Assembly (NCBI GenBank): GCA_016185915.1
Contig: JACPMP010000021.1
Span: forward strand, 1-5,044
Source: Candidatus Woesearchaeota archaeon
GTDB lineage: Archaea > Nanobdellota > Nanobdellia > Woesearchaeales > GW2011-AR4
DNA length: 5,044 bases
Direction of reading: 5' to 3'
The translations under genes were made by a program, and so were the position numbers. Positions within the stretch are counted from its first letter, which is position 1, and the number at the start of each line of letters is the position of its first letter. The notes below the pieces were generated by a model, which did not search any database, was not told the origin of the DNA, and worked only from the letters and a program-made list of their open reading frames with translations. Positions 1 through 5,044 of the stretch are shown here, piece by piece.

Positions 1-120
1 AGGAAGAAAGATAGGAAATTGCTGGCTACGGGCTACACAGTTAATGTTTTTGTTGACAAGAAAAAGATGAAATCTGTTAAAATACCTGAGAGTATTAGAA
101 AGAAAATCAAGATAAGCTAG
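1..120 (+). CDS. Acyl-CoA thioesterase, hotdog fold (C-terminal 39 residues)
   Basis: This is the 3' end of a gene that begins before the window. Frame 1 is open from base 1 to a TAG at 118-120. The translation contains LLATGYTVNVFVDKKKMKSV followed by KIPESIRKKI. I recognise this as the last strand and tail of the 4-hydroxybenzoyl-CoA thioesterase/YbgC-FadM group, whose members typically end with an 'ATGYTVHVFVD...P..IPE' pattern. Such enzymes hydrolyse acyl-CoA to free acid and CoA in the cytoplasm. The catalytic aspartate region lies upstream, outside the window, so activity and substrate cannot be judged. The gene converges on birA and its stop codon overlaps the birA stop. No hairpin terminator is visible; a T-rich run about 40 nt past the stop may end transcription. 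The family call rests on one short segment read from memory of the family. Confidence 0.72.
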   Translation, partial: RKKDRKLLATGYTVNVFVDKKKMKSVKIPESIRKKIKIS

Positions 121-842
121 TATCTTACATTAATATCCCCTTCTATGATTTTGATGATTTTGTTTCTTTTTGTTTTTAACAACAGATTACATTTATTATC
201 GAAGTCGACTACTTTACCATGCAATGTCTTTGTTTTGGTTATTACTTTAACATCCTTGTGCATTGTGTCGCAATATCTTTTCCAAATATTCAACATTTTT
301 TTCAATTTATTTGTAGCATAATAATTATTGTAAAAATAAAAAAATTCATCTAAAATGTTTTCCATTAATTTTCGAATATCAATTATTTTATGTTTGACTA
401 CTTTTAATGAAGTTGCTGTAGTTTTTATTTCATTTTGAAATTTAGTTTGATTTACATTAAGCCCAATTCCAACAACAACATAATTCTCTTTTCCAAAAAT
501 ACCTTCTGTCAGAATGCCGCATAATTTCTTGCCTTTATAATGCACATCATTTGGCCATTTAATGTTGGTGTTTAAATTAGCAATTTTTTTAATTGATTCA
601 ACAACAGCAACTGCGGCAGCAAAAGTGAGATACTGCAAATTTTGAACATTTTTTGGTTTTAACAAAATTGACATCCACAAGCCGCCTTTATCAGAATACC
701 ATTTTCGCTTAAAACGACCTCTTCCCTCCGCTTGTTTATCTGCAACAATTATAATATTGTCTAATCCTTTTTTGGCAAATTCTTTTGCTTTGTCTTGGGT
801 TGAGGTTAGGGACTTGTAATAGAAAAGTTTGTATTGCGACAT
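117..842 (-). CDS. birA: Biotin protein ligase, monofunctional (no HTH domain)
   Basis: This enzyme activates biotin with ATP to biotinyl-5'-AMP and attaches it to the target lysine of a biotin carrier protein. From the ATG at 842 the protein has 241 residues. Visible motifs are STQ at 14-16, the biotinoyl-AMP loop EGRGRFKRKW at 39-48, KWPND at 95-99, KLCGILTE at 106-113 (Lys106 matches the conserved ligase lysine) and GIGLNVN at 125-131. A small SH3-like domain follows at about 197-236 (VKVITK...GKVVDFD...IIEGDI). There is no N-terminal winged helix, so it should not act as a biotin repressor. A longer reading starting at 911 would overlap the methyltransferase by 68 nt. I prefer 842 because the conserved fold begins there, it lies 1 nt past the upstream stop, and AAAGGA sits 11 nt before it. 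The gene is third in an operon with a biotin carboxylase, a likely partner of its substrate. Confidence 0.93.
   Translation of the reverse strand: MSQYKLFYYKSLTSTQDKAKEFAKKGLDNIIIVADKQAEGRGRFKRKWYSDKGGLWMSILLKPKNVQNLQYLTFAAAVAVVESIKKIANLNTNIKWPNDVHYKGKKLCGILTEGIFGKENYVVVGIGLNVNQTKFQNEIKTTATSLKVVKHKIIDIRKLMENILDEFFYFYNNYYATNKLKKMLNIWKRYCDTMHKDVKVITKTKTLHGKVVDFDNKCNLLLKTKRNKIIKIIEGDINVRY
158..177 (+). terminator. Possible oligo-T terminator for the thioesterase gene
   Basis: Seventeen of these 20 bases are T, in runs of four, three, five and five. The run starts about 40 nt past the thioesterase stop. Archaeal RNA polymerase can terminate at oligo-T tracts without a hairpin, so this is a reasonable site. 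It lies inside birA, where the complementary A-rich codons encode the lysine-rich end of the ligase, so it may equally be a by-product of coding sequence. Confidence 0.3.
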
Positions 843-843
843 T

Positions 844-1485
844 TTATTGTTGATCCTTTGTACAATACAGAAAAATCCAATTTTGCTTGATTTTCTTTTT
901 CTGGAACGCAACTCTTAATTTTTCATCAGTAACTACAGAAACTTGGAGAATTTTAAATCCTGCTTTTATTAAAATATTAACTAATTCTCTTTTTTTAAAG
1001 AAAGAAAAAAATCTTTCCTCATAGCCATAATCGTCTTTAATAATTCTTTCTCCTTTTCCTTCTTTTACTGATATAAATAATACCCCTCTATTATTTAAAA
1101 TTCTTCTTAGCTCAGACAATACTTTATCTAATGATTTTTTAGGTACGTGTAGAAGAGAAGCAGAAGCCCATATTCCATCAAATTCTTTATCTTTAAAACT
1201 TAGTTTTGTTACGAAATTCATTTTTAAGATATTTACATTCTTAACTCTGTTTCTTGCTCTCTTGATAAGTTCATCAGAATAATCTATACCAATAACATTT
1301 AATCCTTTTTTATAAAAAGATTCCAAATCTCTGCCATTACCGCAACCAAAATCTAAGACTTTTTTACCTTTAAGTAAATGTATAAATTTTAGTAAAAATT
1401 TGCTTAAATCATAACCATCAAACTTAGAAGAATGCCAATCTGTTTGTTTATTGTAGCTTTTAATTGTTTTTAATAATTGATACAT
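844..1485 (-). CDS. Class I SAM-dependent methyltransferase, substrate unknown
   Basis: The 213-residue protein has a Rossmann-type methyltransferase core. Motif I is VLDFGCGNGRD at 43-53, the acidic ribose-binding residue is Asp68 in VIGIDYS (64-70), and the post-II/motif IV segment is FDGIWASASLLHVP at 102-115. A strand at 134-140 (GVLFISV) follows, then KEGKGERI and a YGYEERFFSFF segment at 153-163. The resemblance is to the general methyltransferase-11/25 group whose members often carry 'DGIWACASLLHVPR'. These are soluble enzymes with poorly known small-molecule substrates. It starts 15 nt after the carboxylase stop and ends 1 nt before birA, so it is almost certainly cotranscribed with two biotin-related genes. 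A BioC-like role (malonyl-thioester methylation for biotin synthesis) is a contextual idea only; the motifs do not particularly point to BioC. The local DNA is more AT-rich than in the carboxylase gene. Confidence 0.85.
   Translation of the reverse strand: MYQLLKTIKSYNKQTDWHSSKFDGYDLSKFLLKFIHLLKGKKVLDFGCGNGRDLESFYKKGLNVIGIDYSDELIKRARNRVKNVNILKMNFVTKLSFKDKEFDGIWASASLLHVPKKSLDKVLSELRRILNNRGVLFISVKEGKGERIIKDDYGYEERFFSFFKKRELVNILIKAGFKILQVSVVTDEKLRVAFQKKKIKQNWIFLYCTKDQQ
854..859 (-). promoter_or_regulatory. Ribosome binding site of birA (AAAGGA)
   Basis: On the minus strand AAAGGA lies inside the last codons of the methyltransferase gene, 11 nt before the ATG at 842. It supports that start over the in-frame ATG at 911 and suggests translation by reinitiation or internal entry on a shared message. 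Confidence 0.5.
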
Positions 1486-1500
1486 CTTTGTGTTAATATT

Positions 1501-3429
1501 TTATTCTTCCAAACTGCCTTCATTCATGGCTTCTTGCCTTGCTGCCATTACCCATGGATTTACTTTATTTTTGTTATTTATACTATTTTGTTTCTTTGCA
1601 AGATATTGTGAAACTGCTGTTGTCACAATCAAAACCTTCTTCTCCTTTGGAAGAACTTCTTTTTTTGGCTTGAATCCTCTGAGCTCTTCCATAATTTTGT
1701 TATTCTCTATAAAAGATGTTGTTACATTGCCTCTCAAAAACTGCCTTTTGCTCAAAACTAATTGATGAAAGGAAGTGGTGGTTTTGATGCCCTCAATTAC
1801 GAATTCTCCTAATGCTCTTTTCATTCTTGCAATTGCCTCTTGCCTTGTCCTGCCATGGCAAATCAGCAAAGCAACCAATGAATCAAAATGATGCGAAATC
1901 TTGCAACCAGCATGGCATGAACTGCTTACCCTAATTCCAGGTCCTCCAGGAGGCAAATAATTAACAATTGTTCCAGGCGATGGGGCAAAATCATTTGAAG
2001 GATCTTCTGCATTAATTCTGCATTCAATAGCATGCCCCTCAATCTTTATGTCTTCTTGATTGTATGTAAGTTTAGCACCTTCAGCTAGTTTAACCTGCTC
2101 CTTGACCAAATCAACGTTAGTAACCATTTCTGTCACGCCATGCTCAACTTGAATTCTTGTATTCATCTCTATAAAATAGAAATTCCCATTCTTGTCAAGT
2201 AAAAACTCAACAGTTCCTGCTCCTTCATAACCTATTGCTTTGACTGCATTCACAGCAGCATTCCCCATTGCTTCTCTTAATTCTTCATCTAAGGCAGGGC
2301 TTGGTGCTTCCTCAATCAATTTCTGGTGCCTTCTTTGTATGCTGCAATCTCGTTCGCCTAAATGTATCGCATTTCCATATTTGTCTGCCAATATCTGGAA
2401 CTCTATATGCCTAGGTTCCTCAAGATATTTTTCTATGTATAATGAGTCATCACCAAAGGCATTCAATGCCTCTTTCTTAGCACCCTCATAAGCATCGAAA
2501 ATATCCTCTTCTTTAGCAACAATCCTCATTCCTTTACCACCGCCACCAGCAGATGCCTTTAAAATGACTGGAAATCCTATTCTTCTTGCAATTCTTAAAA
2601 GATGTTTCTTATTTTTTAAATCCTCCTTTATACCTTCAATAATAGGAATATTCACCTTGCGCATTGCATTTTTAGCTTCTACCTTGTCTCCAAGTTTTTC
2701 TATCATCTTAGAAGATGGACCAATAAATTTAATTCCTTTTTTTTCGCATAACTTAGCAAATTTTGGATTTTCAGCTAAAAATCCGTAACCTGGATGGATT
2801 GCATCGCAATTGCTTTGTTTAGCAATATTGACAATTTTTTTAATCTCAAGATAATTTTTCGATTTGCCAATGTTGTATGATTTGTCAGCAAACTTTACAG
2901 CAAGAGAATTCTTTTCCTGGTCAGAATAGACTACTATGCTTCCAATACCTAATTCACGGCAAGCTCTTATAATTCTGAGAGCAATCTCTCCACGATTGGC
3001 TATCAATATTCTCTTAAATCCCTTATTGCCTAAAACTGTGTAAGTCCTTTCCTTGCTTCTATTTATTCCAAACCCTTTAGTTAAGGTTTCCAAAAACGAT
3101 TTATTAGATGGGTTGTGCAGAATTTCTTCAATATGGGTTTCGTCAACATGGGGCAATCTCTTCATTACATTAGTGGTTATAAAGTTGCCTATGTCTTCGA
3201 TTTTTGATGACTTAAGAAAGTTTTTGCTGGGCGTTAGTATATGCTGCTTGAACACTCCCTCAAAATACCTGTAAAGAGAGGGAAAGGTCTCCTTAATTTT
3301 AAGAGCAGAATTCTTGGAAAAGGTATATGCCTTCTCAAATGGCTTAAGAATCTTGTTGATTGTGTCTATAAGCAACTTCTGCCTTAGGCTAATCTCAAGC
3401 TTTGCCTTTTTGCTGTTTAACATGTACAT
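1501..3429 (-). CDS. accC: Biotin carboxylase subunit of acetyl/propionyl-CoA carboxylase, with N- and C-terminal extensions
   Basis: The 642-residue protein uses ATP and bicarbonate to carboxylate biotin on a carrier protein, the first half-reaction in making malonyl-CoA or methylmalonyl-CoA. The biotin carboxylase module spans about 138-585. Its N-terminal domain starts at ILIANRGEIALRI (141-153) and has HPGYGF (212-217). The ATP-grasp part has GDKVEA (Lys249), KASAGGGGKGMR (291-302), ERDCSIQRRHQK (Lys370) and FIEMNTRIQVEH (419-430). Glu408, Glu421, Asn423, Arg425, Gln427, Glu429 and Arg471 align by spacing with the E. coli metal, bicarbonate and biotin residues, so it should be active. Typical AccC is about 450 residues. 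Here about 137 unrecognised residues precede the core and about 57 follow it, and no biotinyl (MKM) domain is present, so the carrier must be a separate protein. A position usually lysine is Leu521. An alternative start is the ATG at 3423. It is the first gene of the operon. Confidence 0.93.
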   Translation of the reverse strand: MYMLNSKKAKLEISLRQKLLIDTINKILKPFEKAYTFSKNSALKIKETFPSLYRYFEGVFKQHILTPSKNFLKSSKIEDIGNFITTNVMKRLPHVDETHIEEILHNPSNKSFLETLTKGFGINRSKERTYTVLGNKGFKRILIANRGEIALRIIRACRELGIGSIVVYSDQEKNSLAVKFADKSYNIGKSKNYLEIKKIVNIAKQSNCDAIHPGYGFLAENPKFAKLCEKKGIKFIGPSSKMIEKLGDKVEAKNAMRKVNIPIIEGIKEDLKNKKHLLRIARRIGFPVILKASAGGGGKGMRIVAKEEDIFDAYEGAKKEALNAFGDDSLYIEKYLEEPRHIEFQILADKYGNAIHLGERDCSIQRRHQKLIEEAPSPALDEELREAMGNAAVNAVKAIGYEGAGTVEFLLDKNGNFYFIEMNTRIQVEHGVTEMVTNVDLVKEQVKLAEGAKLTYNQEDIKIEGHAIECRINAEDPSNDFAPSPGTIVNYLPPGGPGIRVSSSCHAGCKISHHFDSLVALLICHGRTRQEAIARMKRALGEFVIEGIKTTTSFHQLVLSKRQFLRGNVTTSFIENNKIMEELRGFKPKKEVLPKEKKVLIVTTAVSQYLAKKQNSINNKNKVNPWVMAARQEAMNEGSLEE

Positions 3430-3444
3430 AAATTTTATATAGCA

Positions 3445-3453
3445 TTATATAAA
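3445..3453 (-). promoter_or_regulatory. TATA box for the accC-methyltransferase-birA operon
   Basis: On the minus strand TTTATATAA is preceded by an A-rich, BRE-like stretch (GCAAAATC). The centre of TTTATATA is about 26.5 nt upstream of the ATG at 3423 and about 20.5 nt upstream of the ATG at 3429. The usual archaeal TATA-to-start distance is about 26-27 nt, so transcription would begin at or next to the second ATG, giving a leaderless message. No Shine-Dalgarno sequence precedes either ATG. Confidence 0.5.
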
Positions 3454-3539
3454 GATTTTGCACTTTTTATTGTCAAAAGTATATAATATAATTAATATCT
3501 TTAAATATATATATTAAAAACTATTATAGTAGAAAGTTA

Positions 3540-3547
3540 TTTAAATT
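3540..3547 (+). promoter_or_regulatory. Candidate TATA box for fabZ
   Basis: TTTAAATT, preceded by the purine-rich GAAAG, is centred about 30 nt before the fabZ ATG and would give a leader of only a few bases. A competing candidate is the TTTAAATATATATA stretch at 3500-3513, which would give a leader of about 40 nt. The fabZ ATG has no clear Shine-Dalgarno sequence, which favours the short leader. Confidence 0.35.
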
Positions 3548-3573
3548 GACTAAAAATTTGATAAAAACGAAAA

Positions 3574-4065
3574 ATGGGACAGATTAATGAGCTTAAGAAC
3601 GAGAAAGGAGAGATTGATGCAGAAGGCATTAAGAAAATTATACCATATGACGAGCCATTCTTATTCATAGACAAAGTCCTAAGCTTGAGCAGCAACAGGA
3701 TTGTAGCGGTTAAGAAATTGACTGGCAGAGAGGATTTTTTCAAAGGGCACTTTGTTGACTTCCCAATAATGCCTGGTGCTTTGACAGTAGAGGGCTTGGG
3801 GCAGACAGCAACTTTGCTAGCAAGAAGCAACATTCCAAATCATAAGGAGAAAGATGTTTTGGCATATAAGTTAAAAGAAGTCAAGTTCATGGCTCCTATA
3901 TTACCTGGCGATGAAGTAAGATTTGAATTGAATCTTATAGCTCAAGATGAAAGAGGAGCTATTCTTCAGGGAAAGGTATTTGTTAAAGAAGACTTAATGG
4001 CAGAAGCTCTTTTGATGTTGGCCATTGTCAATAAAACCGAGTTCAGAGCTAAATACTCTAAGTAA
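3574..4065 (+). CDS. fabZ: FabZ-type 3-hydroxyacyl-(ACP or CoA) dehydratase
   Basis: The 163-residue hotdog-fold protein resembles FabZ, which removes water from 3-hydroxyacyl thioesters to give trans-2-enoyl thioesters in chain elongation. The N-terminal motif is IPYDEPFLFIDKV at 23-35. The active-site segment is FKGHFVDFPIMPGALTVEGLGQ at about 56-77. His59 and Glu73 are 14 residues apart, as in E. coli FabZ (His54/Glu68), so the catalytic pair is intact. The C-terminal strand follows at 131-153. It is slightly longer than the usual 140-150 residues because of a charged N-terminal stretch. The usual 'PHR.PF' reads PYDEPF here, so the familiar His-Arg pair is replaced by Tyr-Asp. Bacterial FabZ works on acyl-ACP; in an archaeon without obvious ACP the substrate may be acyl-CoA. 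It is first in an operon with the thiolase. An (R)-specific enoyl-CoA hydratase role is an alternative. Confidence 0.88.
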   Translation: MGQINELKNEKGEIDAEGIKKIIPYDEPFLFIDKVLSLSSNRIVAVKKLTGREDFFKGHFVDFPIMPGALTVEGLGQTATLLARSNIPNHKEKDVLAYKLKEVKFMAPILPGDEVRFELNLIAQDERGAILQGKVFVKEDLMAEALLMLAIVNKTEFRAKYSK

Positions 4066-4070
4066 GGTGG
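4064..4070 (+). promoter_or_regulatory. Ribosome binding site of the thiolase (AAGGTGG)
   Basis: AAGGTGG begins within the fabZ TAA stop codon and lies 5 nt before the thiolase ATG at 4076. It is a good partial match to the archaeal anti-Shine-Dalgarno complement (GGAGGTGA). It fixes the start and shows that the second gene of the operon, unlike the first, uses a Shine-Dalgarno site. Confidence 0.7.
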
Positions 4071-4075
4071 ATTCT

Positions 4076-5044
4076 ATGTATATTAAAGGCGTAGGCATGA
4101 CTAAATTTGGGGCACAGACAAGTACAAGCCAGGAGCTTGTTTATGAAGCAACTTTAGAGGCATTGGATGATGCAGATTTTAAGATTGATGACATTGATGC
4201 CATTGTAGTTTCAACTATGGACAGTGAAAACAACGGAGAACGGCAAAGATTATTCTCTTCTGTGCTGAGCAGTATTTTAAAAAAGAAGGTTCCGATATTA
4301 ACAGCAACTGCTGTTTGTGGTGGTGGTGGAGTTGCTTTATGGACAGCTAACAAACTAAATTATAATAATGTTTTAACAATTGGTGTTGAAAAATTAGTAA
4401 CTAACAACTCGATGAAAATTACAGACGAGATTATGATGGCTGCAGAAAGAATTTATGAGCAAACAGAAGGAATGAATTTTCCTGCTCAGAATGCTTTAGT
4501 TGCACAACAGTACATGCTTAAGTATGGCGCAACAACTGATGATTTTGCATTAGTCGCCTACAAAAATCACCAGAACGCTTTTTTTAACCCTAAAGCAAGG
4601 TTTTACAAGAGAGAGGTTACTTTAAAGCAAATAAAAAAATCTCCTGTTGTTGCTTCTCCTTTAAGGTTATTTGATTGCAGCTTGTCAGTTAATGGTGCTG
4701 CTGCAGTCATCTTAACAAAAGACAAAACTAATATTGAAATAGTAGGATCATCTTTATTTGTGGATAGATTGTCTGCTTTTGAAAGTGAATACATGGCATC
4801 ATGGGATGCAACAAAGCTGGCTGTAGAAGAGGCCTATAAGCAAGCTGAAGTCACTCCATCTGATATTGATATTGCAGAAATTCATGATGCTTTCACTTCA
4901 GTTGAGCTTATTTCTTATGAAGATTTAGGTTTTTGCAAAAAAGGTGAAGGGAAAGAGTTAATAAGAGAAGGTATAACCAACATTGATGGAAAGCTGCCAG
5001 TTAATACAAGCGGTGGTTTGAAAGCAAAGGGACATCCTATAAGC
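4076..5044 (+). CDS. Archaeal-type thiolase / acetyl-CoA C-acetyltransferase (3' truncated by window end)
   Basis: This frame is open for 323 codons from the ATG at 4076 to the window end. Full-length relatives have about 390 residues, so some 65-70 are missing. Thiolases join two acyl-CoA units to 3-ketoacyl-CoA or run the reverse cleavage. The match is to the archaeal/SCP2-like acetyl-CoA acetyltransferase family. It shows GVGMTKFG at 5-12, nucleophile Cys81, FPAQNALVAQQYM at 135-147, LFDCS...NGAAAVIL at 198-213, EIHDAFTSVE at 268-277 with His270, YEDLGF at 281-286 and VNTSGGLKAKGHPIS at 309-323 with catalytic His320. The nucleophile loop is odd: Cys81 is followed by four glycines where the family usually has CASGG. 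The C-terminal CxG region lies outside the window. It lies 10 nt after fabZ, in one operon. In archaea, relatives often neighbour HMG-CoA synthase and a DUF35 protein; neither can be seen here. Confidence 0.9.
   Translation, partial: MYIKGVGMTKFGAQTSTSQELVYEATLEALDDADFKIDDIDAIVVSTMDSENNGERQRLFSSVLSSILKKKVPILTATAVCGGGGVALWTANKLNYNNVLTIGVEKLVTNNSMKITDEIMMAAERIYEQTEGMNFPAQNALVAQQYMLKYGATTDDFALVAYKNHQNAFFNPKARFYKREVTLKQIKKSPVVASPLRLFDCSLSVNGAAAVILTKDKTNIEIVGSSLFVDRLSAFESEYMASWDATKLAVEEAYKQAEVTPSDIDIAEIHDAFTSVELISYEDLGFCKKGEGKELIREGITNIDGKLPVNTSGGLKAKGHPIS

Larger units (their letters stand above)
3430..3573. promoter_or_regulatory. Divergent intergenic promoter region
   Basis: These 144 bases separate the minus-strand carboxylase operon from the plus-strand fabZ-thiolase operon, and they are very poor in G and C. 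They contain at least two TATA-like elements facing opposite ways and a perfect 12-bp palindrome AATATATATATT at 3504-3515. The palindrome could be a TATA/TBP site usable in either direction, a regulator site, or simply AT-rich composition. I see no RNA gene or open reading frame of its own. Confidence 0.6.

Noticed and set aside
843..911. Extended birA reading frame starting at 911 (23 extra residues)
   Set aside because: It would overlap the methyltransferase by 68 nt, the extra residues do not belong to the ligase fold, and the ATG at 842 has a Shine-Dalgarno-like AAAGGA and near-zero spacing.
1490..1765. Plus-strand open frame of 91 codons
   Set aside because: It lies antisense to the end of the carboxylase gene, has no recognisable domain, and is explained by the sense coding sequence.
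2240..3274. Three plus-strand open frames of 73-83 codons (2240-2491, 2564-2788, 3053-3274)
   Set aside because: All are antisense shadows of the carboxylase gene, whose sense frame carries unmistakable family motifs.
3433..3442. Second TATA-like element (CTATATAAAA on the minus strand) close to the accC start
   Set aside because: Normal spacing would place the transcription start inside the coding sequence, past both candidate ATGs.
3537..3833. Minus-strand open frame of 98 codons
   Set aside because: It is antisense to fabZ and its upstream region, and the translation has no family signal.
4318..4329. TGG repeat as a possible phase-variation or sequencing slippage tract
   Set aside because: The encoded loop has the same length as in typical thiolases and the frame stays open on both sides, so no insertion or deletion is implied.
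4141..4794. Two minus-strand open frames (4141-4353 and 4603-4794)
   Set aside because: Both lie antisense to the thiolase, which is clearly the coding strand by its motifs.

Overview
The window is a low-GC, gene-dense stretch, most likely from an archaeon, possibly a DPANN or Woesearchaeota-like lineage. The evidence for archaea is a thiolase close to the archaeal acetyl-CoA acetyltransferase type, TATA-box-like elements placed for leaderless or near-leaderless transcripts, and a lone biotin protein ligase without an N-terminal DNA-binding domain. The assignment is inferred from these features and has not been tested by phylogeny.

Layout: (1) bases 1-120, plus strand, hold the last 39 residues of a hotdog-fold acyl-CoA thioesterase. 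(2) Bases 117-3429, minus strand, hold a tight three-gene operon. It reads, in transcription order, biotin carboxylase (accC-like, with an unusual long N-terminal extension and a C-terminal tail in place of a biotinyl domain), a class I SAM methyltransferase, and biotin protein ligase (birA). The gaps are 15 nt and 1 nt. birA converges on the thioesterase gene, and one CTAG tetranucleotide supplies both stop codons. (3) Bases 3430-3573 are a very AT-rich divergent promoter region. (4) Bases 3574-5044, plus strand, hold a FabZ-type 3-hydroxyacyl dehydratase followed after 10 nt by an archaeal-type thiolase that runs off the window end.

Together the genes cover activation and condensation of acyl units (carboxylase with its biotin ligase, and thiolase), dehydration (FabZ) and release (thioesterase). 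Only ketoacyl and enoyl reductases, a biotin carrier protein and a carboxyltransferase are missing from a plausible acyl-chain-building pathway. This is notable because most archaea make isoprenoid lipids and lack a classical fatty acid synthase. The individual families are known. The less ordinary points are the clustering, the extra regions of the carboxylase, the glycine-rich nucleophile loop of the thiolase, and the methyltransferase placed between two biotin genes. No RNA gene, mobile element, CRISPR array or long repeat was seen.
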